DNA from: Deltaproteobacteria bacterium | Lineage (GTDB): Bacteria; Bacillota; Desulfotomaculia; Desulfotomaculales; JAGUVT01 | Direction of reading: 5' to 3' | Assembly: GCA_020062745.1 (NCBI GenBank) | Contig: JAGUVT010000033.1 | Span: 1-57,559 of the forward strand | DNA: 57,559 bases | In this document: in pieces, positions 8,354-17,445 of the stretch | How positions within the stretch are numbered: the first letter of the stretch is position 1 | Layout of the letters: the number at the start of each line of letters is the position of its first letter | Translations under genes and position numbers: made by a program | Notes under the pieces: generated by a model | What the model was told of the DNA's origin: nothing | Seen by the model: the letters and a program-made list of their open reading frames with translations, nothing else | Database searches by the model: none

Positions 8354-10455
8354 TTGAACGCATTGGCCGGTTTTTTCCGCCCTAAAGCAGTTGCCGTTAT
8401 TGGCGCCTCCCGGTCACCCGGTAAAATCGGCAATGCTATCGTAAAAAATATCCTGGGCCACCTTTATCCGGGCAGAGTTTTCCCGGTCAACCCAAAAGAA
8501 ACAGAAATCGAAGGCCTGCCCTGCTACCAAAATATAGGGGCCGTTCCGGAACCGGTAGACCAGGCCATAATTTCCGTGCCGGCGGCAAAAGTCCTGGCCG
8601 CAGCAGAAGAATGCGGCAAGAGCGGGGTAAAATTTCTGACGGTAATCAGCGCCGGTTTTAAGGAAACCGGCAAACATGGTCTGGAACTGGAGCGCCGCCT
8701 GGTGGAAATCTGCCGGCGGTATAACATGCGCATGCTGGGACCAAACTGCGTCGGGTTCATGGATACCCATATACCGATCAACGCCTCTTTTGCCGCCGGT
8801 TTCCCGCTCCAAGGAGAAATTGCCTTTATCTCTCAAAGCGGCGCCATGGTGCTGGCCATCCTGGACTGGAGCCATGCGGCCGGGATCGGCTTCAGTAAAT
8901 TTGTCAGCCTGGGCAACAAAGCCGACCTGACCGAAACTCATTTTATCGAAAACGCTGCTGCAGACCCCAATACTAAAGTAATCTTATGCTATATTGAAGA
9001 TGTTGAAAACGGCCGCCATTTCCTGGAGGCAGCCGGTCAGGCCGCACATAAAAAACCGGTTATCATCCTCAAGTCCGGTACCAGCCAGGCCGGGCCAGGG
9101 CGGCTTCTTCACACACCGGCGCCCTGGCCGGCAGCGACCTGGCTTACGAAACCGCCTTTCGCCAGTGCGGGCTGATCCGGGCCCGAAGCATGAGTGAACT
9201 ATTCGATCTGGCCGTGGCCTTCGCCAGCCAGCCGGTTCCAGGCGAGGGAAGGGTAGCCATCGTGACCAACTCCGGCGGGCCGGGCATTATGGCTACCGAC
9301 GCGGTTGAATCAAAGCATTTACAAATGGCCCGCTTCAAAAAAGAAACTATCACCGCCCTGCATGGTCATCTGCCGGCTGAAGCAAACATTTACAACCCGG
9401 TGGACGTACTGGGAGACGCCGGACCGGACCGGTACCGCTTTGCCCTGGCCAGTGTGCTGGCCGACGAAAACGTCGACAGCGTCGTGGTACTGGTTTGCCC
9501 TACAGCGGTAACCAGACCGTTAGAAACGGCCCGGGCCATGATTGAAATGCACCAGGTCCAACCGGACAAGCCCATGCTGGCTGCCTTTATGGGCGGAGCA
9601 AAACTGGCGGAAGGAACCCGCCTGCTTACCCAATCCGGTGTTCCCTGTTTTACTTTTCCGGAACCGGCCATTACCTCCATCAGCGGTCTGGTAGACTACG
9701 CCCGCCTCAGGACCCGCCCGGCCAGCCCGGAAATATTTCATTTCAATGACGTGGATAGAAAAACAGTACAATCGATTTTCACGCGGGTAAAAAAAGATAA
9801 CCGCCTGGTGCTGCTGGGCAGCGAAGCGGCAAAAGTTGCTGCGGCATACGGAATCCACGCCGCTCATACCGTTTTGGCCACCCAACCGGAAGAGGCGGCG
9901 GCAAAAGCAGAAACCATCGGTTATCCGGTGGTGCTGAAAGTAGCCTCGCCAAAAATATTGCATAAAACAGATCTGGGCGGGGTTAAGATGGGGCTGGATA
10001 CGCCGGACAAAGTAATTGCCGGTTTTATTGAGATCATGGAAAACGTTCACCGCTACATGCCCCAGGCGGCAGTATACGGCATAGAAGTACAGAAAATGAT
10101 GCCCAAAGGGATCGAGTTAATCATTGGAATGAGCAGGGACGTCCAGTTCGGGCCGTTGATTGCCTTCGGTCTGGGCGGAATTTACGTAAACCTGATAAAA
10201 GACGTGTCCTTCCGTCTGGCCCACCGTCTAACGAAACAGGAAATCAAAGATATGATTGCTGAAACGAAGGCCTTTACCCTGCTCCGCGGCTATCGGGGGG
10301 AAAAACCAGCCGACATAAACGCCATTGTCGAAGTAATTGGCCGGGTAGCCAGCCTGGCCACAGACTTTCCGGAAATGGCCGAAATGGACATTAATCCCTT
10401 GTTTGCCTATAACAGCGGGGTTTGCGCCCTGGACCTTAAAATAACCATAGAGTGA
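8354..10455 (+). pseudogene. ADP-forming acyl-CoA synthetase, frameshifted
   Basis: NDP-forming acyl-CoA synthetases interconvert acetate or another acid plus CoA and ATP with acyl-CoA, ADP and phosphate. The N-terminal CoA-binding fold reads AVIGASRSPGKIG, and the C-terminal ATP-grasp domain carries VVLKVASPKILHKTDLGG. The start TTG (8354) follows GGAAGGTGA. The ORF breaks near 9092-9094, where three Gs stand in place of an expected four. Restoring one G gives AGARAASSHTGALAGSD, continuous with the second half from 9190. The repaired protein would be about 700 residues, a fused alpha-beta form. Real decay, programmed shifting or a homopolymer error are possible. It is followed by a BioD-like/DRTGG gene. 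Confidence 0.9.
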
Positions 10456-10466
10456 GGTGGATAACA

Positions 10467-11519
10467 TTGAAAAGTCTTTATATCATGGGAACGGCCGGAA
10501 GCGGCAAAACCAGCATTGCCCTGGGACTGGCTTTAAAGTTTAAACAGGAAGGCTTTACCGTCGCCTACTTTAAACCGGTAAGCAACAAAGCAGGAGGCGC
10601 CGCCGGCGCCGACGAGGATGCCCTTCTGATGCAAAAAGTTTTACAGATGGAGCACTCTCTGGATACCATTGTTCCTTTTTCCATCGGACCGTCTTACCTC
10701 TCCTGGCACAGGCACAACCATGAATACCTGAAAGATATCCGGGAAGCGCATGAAAAAATCGCCTCTGGAGTAGAAATCTTAATCATCGGCGGAACCAGTT
10801 CCCCCCACCTGATGGGATGCCTCGGGCTGGACGCCGTCAGCCTGGCCCACGAATTTGGTTCTACAGCCATTTTCATGGTGCGTATTGAAAACGACTTCAG
10901 CCTGGACCAGACGATTTTTTTCAACCGCTACCTTGAGTACAAAAAAGTACCCCTGGCGGGAAATATTTTTTCTAATGTACCGCGCCCGCTGCTGGCCAAA
11001 ACGGAAGGCATCTACCAGCCTGTCTTAGCCGGGCACGGCTACCGGACCCTGGGTATAATTCCTGCTCATCCGGAAATAACCGCCCCCACAGTTAAAGAAT
11101 ACTTAGAAGCGCTGGGGGGTGAAATCCTGGCCGGAGCGGAAAAGCTGGACCGCATTGTCGAAAACGTGGTTATCGGAGCCATGACCATTGAAAGCGCCCT
11201 GGTTTATTTCAGACGATCCCCCAATAAGGCGGTAATCACCGGCGGCGACCGGTCGGAGGTAGCCATGGCCGCCCTGGAGACCAGCACTTCAGCCTTAATT
11301 TTAACCGGCGGACTCTATCCCGATGTCAAAGTAATATCTCGTGCCGACGAAAAAAATATCCCGGTAATCCTGGTTCATAATGATACTTATTCCACTATCG
11401 AAAAACTGGCGTCAGTCACCCGCCGGATCAGAGCCGCTGACGAACGGGCAATCAAATTAACGGTAGAAAATATTGAAAAATACTGCGACTGGCGCAGTAT
11501 CCTCAAGTCATTGCCGTAA
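10467..11519 (+). CDS. BioD-like P-loop protein with DRTGG domain
   Basis: This 350-residue protein starts with a dethiobiotin-synthetase-like P-loop, MGTAGSGKTSIALG. It has a C-terminal DRTGG domain, seen as AVITGGDRSEVAMAAL followed by ILTGG. The same architecture occurs in the N-terminal part of long phosphotransacetylases, but the transacetylase domain itself is absent. I chose TTG at 10467, 6 bases after GAGGTGG, over an ORF opening at 10452. It sits directly behind the ADP-forming acyl-CoA synthetase, whose TGA is at 10453-10455. A regulatory or nucleotide-sensing role in acetate metabolism is plausible but inferred. Confidence 0.8.
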   Translation: MKSLYIMGTAGSGKTSIALGLALKFKQEGFTVAYFKPVSNKAGGAAGADEDALLMQKVLQMEHSLDTIVPFSIGPSYLSWHRHNHEYLKDIREAHEKIASGVEILIIGGTSSPHLMGCLGLDAVSLAHEFGSTAIFMVRIENDFSLDQTIFFNRYLEYKKVPLAGNIFSNVPRPLLAKTEGIYQPVLAGHGYRTLGIIPAHPEITAPTVKEYLEALGGEILAGAEKLDRIVENVVIGAMTIESALVYFRRSPNKAVITGGDRSEVAMAALETSTSALILTGGLYPDVKVISRADEKNIPVILVHNDTYSTIEKLASVTRRIRAADERAIKLTVENIEKYCDWRSILKSLP

Positions 11520-11520
11520 A

Positions 11521-11967
11521 TTACTTCATTTCTTTCAGTTCGTCACGGCCTTGCTGGATTTGCTCCATTACCCTGGCAGTGTTCTCGGCCAGGCTTTTTA
11601 ATACATCGTCAGCATAAGCCCGTGCTCCGTCCCGTATCTCCTGGGCTATTGTTTTAGCCTTATTAATAATTTCTTCCGCCACCATTCGAGCCTGACGGGC
11701 CACTTCACTTTCTTCGGCCTGTTTCTCTATTTCTTTCTGAGCGTCCTCTAAGACGCGCTCCGCTTCCCGCTTGGAATCAGCTATTACCTTTTCCCGCTCC
11801 TGAATAATCCACTTGGCCTGACGAATCTCATCGGGCATGGTTGTCCGAATGCGATCCATAAAATCGAGCAGACGGTCCTCATCTACCAGCACCTTTCTGG
11901 TCATCGGAATCCTGGCACAATTTTCAATCAGTTCTTCCATCTCATTAAGTAAACTTAAAAGATCCAA
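11521..11967 (-). CDS. Coiled-coil protein, ATPase-subunit-like, unknown function
   Basis: This 148-residue protein is strongly helical and charged, with long Glu/Lys/Arg/Ala-rich stretches (roughly residues 55-140) predicted as coiled coil and no membrane segment. Similar proteins follow coaD in many Clostridia and are often annotated ATPase or DivIVA-like. I do not assign a function. TTG at 11967 was chosen because GGAGGG lies 11 bases upstream, overlapping the coaD stop. An ORF opening at 11988 would start inside coaD. Co-transcription with rsmD and coaD is likely. Confidence 0.7.
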   Translation of the reverse strand: MDLLSLLNEMEELIENCARIPMTRKVLVDEDRLLDFMDRIRTTMPDEIRQAKWIIQEREKVIADSKREAERVLEDAQKEIEKQAEESEVARQARMVAEEIINKAKTIAQEIRDGARAYADDVLKSLAENTARVMEQIQQGRDELKEMK

Positions 11968-11974
11968 CTTAATT

Positions 11975-12475
11975 CTATCCCTCCTCAAACACCCGGTAGT
12001 CTTTAAATTTCTCTTTCAACTTCTGCTCCACCAGCGGCGGCACTAATTCCCGCACGCAGCCGCCGTAAGAGGCCACCTCCTTTACCGCACTGGAACTGAT
12101 AAACGATAATTCCGCCTTGGTCATTAAAAAAACTGTTTCCACTTCACAGACCAGCTTTTTATTGGTAAGGGCCATCCGGAATTCATTTTCAAAGTCGGAA
12201 ATTACCCGCAAGCCCTTCATAATAGCCTGTGCCTTCCGCTCAACAGCATAGTTAACGGTTAAACCGGAAAAAGAATCAACCTCAACATTGGGATACCCGG
12301 CCAGCACTCCCTTCAAAATATCCACCCGCTCCTGGATGGTAAAAAGAGGCTGTTTAACGGGATTACGGGAAACCGCCACAATAACCTTGTCAAAAATATG
12401 AGCGGCCCGCCCGATAATATCCAGGTGTCCGTTGGTAACCGGGTCAAAACTACCGGGGCAGATGACCGTCCGCAA
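11975..12475 (-). CDS. coaD: Phosphopantetheine adenylyltransferase
   Basis: CoaD catalyses the penultimate step of coenzyme A synthesis. It has the nucleotidyltransferase motifs CPGSFDPVTNGHLDII near the N-terminus and ISSSAVKEVASYGG near the C-terminus. The start is TTG at 12475, right after GGAGGAG, giving 166 residues, a normal length. A longer ORF to 12571 would translate intergenic repeat sequence, so I rejected that extension. It follows rsmD, the conserved Firmicute order. Confidence 0.96.
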   Translation of the reverse strand: MRTVICPGSFDPVTNGHLDIIGRAAHIFDKVIVAVSRNPVKQPLFTIQERVDILKGVLAGYPNVEVDSFSGLTVNYAVERKAQAIMKGLRVISDFENEFRMALTNKKLVCEVETVFLMTKAELSFISSSAVKEVASYGGCVRELVPPLVEQKLKEKFKDYRVFEEG

Positions 12476-12512
12476 AATTCTCCTCCTCCAGTCAGTAGTC
12501 GGTATTCGGTAG

Positions 12513-13061
12513 TCATTTTTTATTTTCATAAAAAGAAAGCAACGTATCCCCATACCTTTCCTGCCGGACAAGCCCCAAGCAGGCCACTTCCGGAGGCAGT
12601 ACCGTATACTTACTGCTTTCTACCACCACCATTCCATCCGGCCTTACTAAATTATAGCGAGCTACAGCACTCAGCGTACTGTTCTCAAATCCCCTGTCAT
12701 AAGGCGGGTCCATAAAAACCAGATCAAAGCAGTCATCTTGCAAAAAAGGCAGGGACTTCAATACATCCCGGTTGATCAGCACGGCCTTTTCCGTAAAACC
12801 GATATTTCTAAGGTTGTTGTTAAGCAAGCGCATATGGTGAAAATTTTTTTCGATAAAAACTACCTTTAAAGCCCCCCGGCTTAAGGCTTCAATGCCAATA
12901 CCGCCGCTTCCGGCAAATAAATCTAAAAACAAACTGCCCGGCACCCGGTCGGCCAGAATGTTAAAAAGAGCTTCTTTTACGCGGCCGGCAGTAGGGCGGA
13001 CAGCCCCGCCGGAAGGCACTTTAAGTCTTCTTCTCCCGGCAATGCCAGCAATTACCCGCAA
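12513..13061 (-). CDS. rsmD: 16S rRNA (guanine966-N2)-methyltransferase
   Basis: RsmD methylates G966 of 16S rRNA. The SAM-binding motif LDLFAGSGGIGIEALSRGA and the catalytic DPPY (in FMDPPYDRG) are clear. The start is TTG at 13061, eight bases after GGGAGGT. The length of 182 residues is normal. An extended -10 promoter lies just upstream. coaD follows after about 40 bases of repeat-like sequence. Confidence 0.96.
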   Translation of the reverse strand: MRVIAGIAGRRRLKVPSGGAVRPTAGRVKEALFNILADRVPGSLFLDLFAGSGGIGIEALSRGALKVVFIEKNFHHMRLLNNNLRNIGFTEKAVLINRDVLKSLPFLQDDCFDLVFMDPPYDRGFENSTLSAVARYNLVRPDGMVVVESSKYTVLPPEVACLGLVRQERYGDTLLSFYENKK

Positions 13062-13090
13062 ATTGCCGTACCTCCCACTACACTTGCAAT

Positions 13091-13099
13091 ATTATAACA
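13091..13099 (-). promoter_or_regulatory. Extended -10 promoter of rsmD
   Basis: The minus strand reads TGTTATAAT, a perfect extended -10 (TGnTATAAT), about 30 bases before the rsmD start. No convincing -35 is present, as expected for extended -10 promoters. Confidence 0.5.
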
Positions 13100-13176
13100 C
13101 ACGACATCCAAAAAATCGATTTTTTTTCACAAATATTCTGTATAAACCCGCAACCAGAGGACAACCTAATTTATGT

Positions 13177-13280
13177 GAAGAATACAGAAGTCAGAATCCA
13201 GGAACCAGTAGAAAAGAAACTGGAAAGATAAAGTTTTCGTCTTCACTTCTTCTGACTACTGACTACTGACTTCTTTCTTT
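13177..13280. repeat. Dispersed intergenic repeat (AGAAGTCAG family)
   Basis: This gap element begins with AATACAGAAGTCAGAATCC and continues with AGGAACCAGTAGAAAAG. It ends with two GACTACT-type units and CTGACTTC, so its ends are roughly inverted. A closely matching copy lies inverted at 33114-33159. Looser copies are at 31045-31080 and 33369-33412. It separates the divergent rsmD and gpr. Confidence 0.7.
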
Positions 13281-13301
13281 TCCGGGAGGCGTAAAAAGGA
13301 A

Positions 13302-14288
13302 TTGCTTCTAGAACTATACCGCACATTTGGCATAAACTTGGACCTGGCTTTAGAAGCTCAGGAAATTGTCCGCGGTGAAACCGGCCGGGAAATACCCGGC
13401 GTTATCGTCAACCGGGAAAGCCGCCCCCATGCCTCAGTAACCACCGTCTCCATAGTAGATCAGGCAGCCGAGAAAACAATGGGCAAGCCGCCCGGGAACT
13501 ATATCACCATTGAAGCGCCCGTGATCAGGGAAAACAACCGCCCGGCCCAACAGCAGGTCGCCGCAATCCTGGCCGAAAAACTCGCCTCACTGCTGCACCT
13601 GTCCGGGGAGGCCGCTGTTTTGCTGATCGGATTGGGAAACTGGCACGCCACGCCGGATGCCCTGGGGCCGAGGGTAATCGATTACAGCATGGTCACCCGC
13701 CACCTTTTCCAGTACGCACCGCAGGAATTAAAAGAAGGAATGCGCCCGGTCAGCGCCCTGGCGCCGGGCGTGTTGGGCATTACCGGTATCGAAACAGCAG
13801 AAATCATCAAGGGAGTGATTGAAAAAACCCGGCCGGACCTGGTCATTGCTATCGATTCGCTGGCCGCCCGCAACGTTGGCCGCATTGCCACCACCATTCA
13901 AATCGCCGACACCGGCATCAGCCCCGGCTCCGGCACGGGCAACCAGCGGACCGGAATTAATCAGGAGAGCATGGGCGTGCCGGTTATTGCCATCGGAGTC
14001 CCGACCGTAGTGCACGCAGCCGTGATTGCCCAGGACACAATCGACCGTTTCCGGGAGCAGTTAAAAACTCTCTCTCATTTAAAACATCAGGACTATGATA
14101 ATTTGAGCCCGGAGTTCATCCGCCCGGCAATCGAAGAAGTGCTGCAGCCGTTCGCCGGAAACTTAATGGTTACTCCTAAAGAAATTGATACCCTGATCAT
14201 GCACACTGCCAGAATTATTGCCGGCGGGATATCAATGGCCCTGCATCCTTCCATCAAACTGGAGGACTATAACAATTACCTGAATTGA
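13302..14288 (+). CDS. gpr: Germination protease GPR
   Basis: GPR is the aspartic-type protease that degrades small acid-soluble spore proteins at germination. It is made as a zymogen in the forespore. The 328-residue protein has the family segments LLIGLGNWHATPDALGPRV and VIAIDSLAARNVGRI. The start is TTG at 13302, 11 bases after GGGAGGC. A SASP gene, its substrate class, lies just downstream on the other strand. Its presence marks the organism as a spore former. Confidence 0.96.
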   Translation: MLLELYRTFGINLDLALEAQEIVRGETGREIPGVIVNRESRPHASVTTVSIVDQAAEKTMGKPPGNYITIEAPVIRENNRPAQQQVAAILAEKLASLLHLSGEAAVLLIGLGNWHATPDALGPRVIDYSMVTRHLFQYAPQELKEGMRPVSALAPGVLGITGIETAEIIKGVIEKTRPDLVIAIDSLAARNVGRIATTIQIADTGISPGSGTGNQRTGINQESMGVPVIAIGVPTVVHAAVIAQDTIDRFREQLKTLSHLKHQDYDNLSPEFIRPAIEEVLQPFAGNLMVTPKEIDTLIMHTARIIAGGISMALHPSIKLEDYNNYLN

Positions 14289-14296
14289 CAAGGGGA

Positions 14297-14320
14297 CAAG
14301 CGGAGAAAACTCTCCGCTTG
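14297..14320. terminator. Hairpin after gpr
   Basis: A 9-bp perfect stem, CAAGCGGAG and CTCCGCTTG, encloses a 6-base loop just after the gpr stop. No U-tract follows, so it may be a weak terminator or an mRNA 3' end stabiliser. Confidence 0.5.
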
Positions 14321-14389
14321 CTGGAAGCGGGGTTGACCAATCTTGGTAAACTCAAAAGCAGCATTTTTAAGGATTGGTATTAACATCGG

Positions 14390-14614
14390 TTACTTTGGAA
14401 TACTTCCCTGCGCCAGGCTTTGCTCGTAAGCAGCAATCATCTTTTTTACCATGTTTCCCCCGATAGATCCATTCACACGGGAAGGAAGGTCTCCCATGTA
14501 ACTGCCCTGAGGGACAGAGATACCCAGTTCCCGGGCAGTTTCCCATTTGAAGGCATCAAGGGCCTGGCGTGCCTGGGGAATTAAAACCTGGTTAGTCCTT
14601 TGACCTTGCGCCAT
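14390..14614 (-). CDS. Alpha/beta-type small acid-soluble spore protein
   Basis: SASPs coat spore DNA and are later digested by GPR. The 74-residue protein carries the conserved KWETARELGI and the second helix segment NGSIGGNMVKKMI. ATG at 14614 follows a strong AAAAGGAGGTG site. A near-consensus sigma-G promoter lies just upstream. It is convergent with gpr, so substrate and protease are neighbours. Confidence 0.96.
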   Translation of the reverse strand: MAQGQRTNQVLIPQARQALDAFKWETARELGISVPQGSYMGDLPSRVNGSIGGNMVKKMIAAYEQSLAQGSIPK

Positions 14615-14645
14615 TTAATTTCACCTCCTTTTATATCCTTGACGC

Positions 14646-14675
14646 TAGTATGAGCACCGGCAAAAAAGTTTATGC
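14646..14675 (-). promoter_or_regulatory. Sigma-G (forespore) promoter of the SASP gene
   Basis: The minus strand reads GCATAA (14670-14675), 17 bases, then CATACTA (14646-14652). The -10 matches the known sigma-G form CATNNTA and the -35 matches GNATA. It lies about 30 bases before the SASP start, exactly where forespore expression would need it. Confidence 0.75.
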
Positions 14676-14964
14676 TAGAACATATTCCCTTATCAACAGT
14701 CTTAAAAAATACTTTTTATAATGTTTACAAAAGTCTAAATATATATTAAACTGATTAATAAAAAGCAGCCAGCAGTCAACTAAATAATTCCCAACTAATC
14801 AACAAATTACTATTTTTTAGCATAACTGACAAAGGGGGCGGTACAGGCTTAAAACCTTAAATTAAGGGGGGAGGAACAACATTTTTTATTATGTGATAGT
14901 TTTAACAAAAATTCCCGTCAGGTCGATCGGGTAGAAAAAAATTTTTAAAAAAAGGAGATAAAGA
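14676..14964 (+). promoter_or_regulatory. Control region of sdhCAB
   Basis: This AT-rich gap of about 290 bases has no ORF worth calling. TTTACA (14724-14729) and TAAACT (14747-14752) are 17 bases apart and could be a weak promoter. A Crp/Fnr-like dyad, TGTGA-N6-TAACA, sits at 14892-14907, about 58 bases before the sdhC start. A GGAGAT ribosome site (14953 onward) serves sdhC. A purine-rich AAGGGGGGAGG stretch near 14865 resembles a ribosome site but has no start after it. Confidence 0.4.
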
Positions 14965-15579
14965 ATGTCTCAAACATATCATTACCTGGTACGCAGGTTA
15001 CACTCATTTGCCGGAATTTTCCCGGTCGGTATCTTTCTGCTGATGCATTTATTCATTAATTCCTTTGCCTTGAGGGGGGAAGCGGCTTATAACCGGGCGG
15101 TAGGCTTCGTGAACAACATACCCGGCCTCGTTTACCTGGAAATTCTCTTAATCGGCGTGCCAATCGCCTTCCATGCCTTATACGGGCTATGGGTAACTTA
15201 CGTAACAAAAACCAGCATATTCCAGTATTACTATTTCCGCAATTGGATGTTCTACCTGCAGCGTCTTACCGCTGTAATCACCTTAATCTTCGTGGTCTGG
15301 CACGTCTGGGTGCTGCGCATCGTCAGAGTCTTCACTGGCACGGAAATGACCTTCCTGACGGTACAGGCGTGGCTTGCCAATCCCCTTTATCTGACCTTCT
15401 ACATAATCGGCCTGCTGGCCGCAGTCTATCACTTCAGCAACGGCCTGTGGTCCTTCCTGGTCACCTGGGGGATTACCATCGGTCCGGAATCGCAGCGTTT
15501 AACCCTGTACGTCTGTACCGTAATATTCATACTTCTGGGCATAGCCGGTATTAATAGCGTATACGCTTTTATCCGCTAA
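14965..15579 (+). CDS. sdhC: Succinate dehydrogenase/fumarate reductase cytochrome b subunit
   Basis: This is the membrane anchor of complex II, a Bacillus-type five-helix diheme cytochrome b558. The 204-residue protein has five hydrophobic segments. His residues near positions 13, 28, 70, 113 and 155 are spaced as expected for two heme ligations plus one. The anchor passes electrons between the flavoprotein and menaquinone. ATG at 14965 follows AAAGGAGAT. It opens the sdhCAB operon. In propionate-oxidising relatives this enzyme oxidises succinate, but direction cannot be read from sequence. Confidence 0.92.
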   Translation: MSQTYHYLVRRLHSFAGIFPVGIFLLMHLFINSFALRGEAAYNRAVGFVNNIPGLVYLEILLIGVPIAFHALYGLWVTYVTKTSIFQYYYFRNWMFYLQRLTAVITLIFVVWHVWVLRIVRVFTGTEMTFLTVQAWLANPLYLTFYIIGLLAAVYHFSNGLWSFLVTWGITIGPESQRLTLYVCTVIFILLGIAGINSVYAFIR

Positions 15580-15612
15580 CTTTCAGGAAAAAGCAGGTAA
15601 GGAGGTAAGTGA

Positions 15613-17415
15613 ATGAAAATTGTTATTGTCGGCGGCGGCCTGGCCGGCTTGCTGGCTACCATAAGAGCCTGTGAAAAAGGAGCAGATGTTGATCTGATTT
15701 CTTTTGTTCCGGTAAAACGGTCGCACTCCGTTTGCGCTCAAGGCGGGATTAACGGCGCCGTAAACACCAAGGGGGAAGGCGATTCCCCCTGGAACCATTT
15801 TGACGACACTCTGCTGGGCGGAGATTACCTGGCCAACCAGCCGCCGGTGCTGGGCATGTGCGAGGCCGCCCCGAAAATCATTTATCTAATGGACCGCATG
15901 GGAGTCATGTTTACCCGCACCGGCGAAGGACTGCTGGACTTTCGCCGTTTCGGCGGTACCCTGGTGCACCGCACCGCCTTTTCCGGCAGCACCACCGGCC
16001 AGCAGTTGCTCTACGGTCTGGATGAGCAGGTGCGGCGCTGGGAAGTGGAAGGCAAAGTGAAAAAATATGAAGAGTGGGACTTCCTTTCGGCCGTAGTCGA
16101 CGAGGACGGCACCTGCCGCGGCTGCGTGGCTCAGGACATGAAAACAATGGAAATAAGGGCTTTCCCCTCCGACGCGGTGATCATGTGCACCGGCGGCATC
16201 GGAGCCATCTTCGGCAGAACCACCAACTCCGTGATCAACACCGGCAGCCCGCTCAGCTCCCTTTACCAGCAGGGGGTTTACTACGCTAACCCGGAGATGA
16301 TTCAAGTCCACCCCACTTCCATTCCCGGCGATGATAAATGCCGGCTGATTTCAGAAGGAGTGCGCGGCGACGGCGGCCGCCTGTGGGTCCCCAAAGACGG
16401 CAAGCCCTGGTACTTTATGGAAGAATGGTACCCCGCCTACGGCAACCTGGTTTCCCGGGACGTGGCCAGCAGGGGTATTTACAAAGTGTGCCGGGAACTG
16501 AAGATGGGCCTCGACGGTAAAGACATGGTTTACCTGGATGTCACCCATTTGGACCCGGAATGGATCGAGAAAAGACAGCACGGTGTACTGGAAATCTACC
16601 GCAAGTTTGCCGGCGAAGAACCGACAAAAGTACCGATGAAGGTCTTCCCGGCCATGCACTACACCATGGGCGGCATGTGGGTGGACTACGACCAGATGAC
16701 CAACATCCCGGGTCTCTTCGCCGCCGGTGAATGCGAATACCAGTATCACGGCGCCAACCGGCTGGGGGCGAATTCGCTGATCTCCTGCCTGTACGGCGGC
16801 ATGGTGGCCGGCGACAAGGTGCTGGAATACGGGAAAAAGCTGAAGAAAAACACCGCCGATGTCTCCGGCAAGATCTTCGAGGCCGAAGTGGCCCGCCAGA
16901 AAGAAAAGGCGGACAAGATTTACCAACTGAACGGCACGGAAAACCCCTACAAACTAAAAGACATTTTAAATGAATACATGACCAATAACGTAACCGTAAT
17001 CCGCTATGAAAAAACAATGAAAGAAACAGACGAAAAAATCCAGGAATTAATGGCGCGCTACAAGAATATCGGCGTCTGCGACACCGGCGGCTGGTCCAAC
17101 CGGACGGCCGTGTTCATCCGGCATTTGTGGAACATGTTCGAACTCTCCCGGGCCATTACCGGGGGCGCCCTGCTGCGCAAGGAAAGCCGGGGAGCCCACT
17201 ATATGCCCGAATACCCCGACCGGGACGACGAAAACTGGCTGAAAACAATCAAGGCCAAATGGACGCCGGACGGGCCGGAGTTCAGCCTGGAAGACATAGA
17301 CCTGTCTTTAATCAAGCCCAGGGTGAGGCGTTACGACGTGCGTAAAGACGAGGTCATGAAAGAAGAAGAAAAAGAAGAGAAAAAAGAAGCAGCAGCGACG
17401 GCAGAAGAAAAATAA
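15613..17415 (+). CDS. sdhA: Succinate dehydrogenase/fumarate reductase flavoprotein subunit
   Basis: SdhA holds covalent FAD and the succinate/fumarate site. The N-terminal dinucleotide fold reads GGGLAGLLA. A His at residue 38 in KRSHSVCAQGG is the likely FAD attachment point. Catalytic and substrate motifs include HPTSIPGDD, ISEGVRGDGG and GANRLGANSL. The length of 600 residues is normal. The C-terminus is an unusual Glu/Lys-rich tail of about 20 residues. ATG at 15613 follows AAGGAGG. It is closest in layout to Bacillus-type complex II. Confidence 0.96.
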   Translation: MKIVIVGGGLAGLLATIRACEKGADVDLISFVPVKRSHSVCAQGGINGAVNTKGEGDSPWNHFDDTLLGGDYLANQPPVLGMCEAAPKIIYLMDRMGVMFTRTGEGLLDFRRFGGTLVHRTAFSGSTTGQQLLYGLDEQVRRWEVEGKVKKYEEWDFLSAVVDEDGTCRGCVAQDMKTMEIRAFPSDAVIMCTGGIGAIFGRTTNSVINTGSPLSSLYQQGVYYANPEMIQVHPTSIPGDDKCRLISEGVRGDGGRLWVPKDGKPWYFMEEWYPAYGNLVSRDVASRGIYKVCRELKMGLDGKDMVYLDVTHLDPEWIEKRQHGVLEIYRKFAGEEPTKVPMKVFPAMHYTMGGMWVDYDQMTNIPGLFAAGECEYQYHGANRLGANSLISCLYGGMVAGDKVLEYGKKLKKNTADVSGKIFEAEVARQKEKADKIYQLNGTENPYKLKDILNEYMTNNVTVIRYEKTMKETDEKIQELMARYKNIGVCDTGGWSNRTAVFIRHLWNMFELSRAITGGALLRKESRGAHYMPEYPDRDDENWLKTIKAKWTPDGPEFSLEDIDLSLIKPRVRRYDVRKDEVMKEEEKEEKKEAAATAEEK

Positions 17416-17445
17416 TTGGTCAGGAGGAGGCGAAAAGCAAGGATC

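Noticed and set aside
15886-17017. Long minus-strand ORFs inside sdhA
   Set aside because: They are shadows in GC-rich coding sequence with no ribosome sites, overlapping a well-supported gene.
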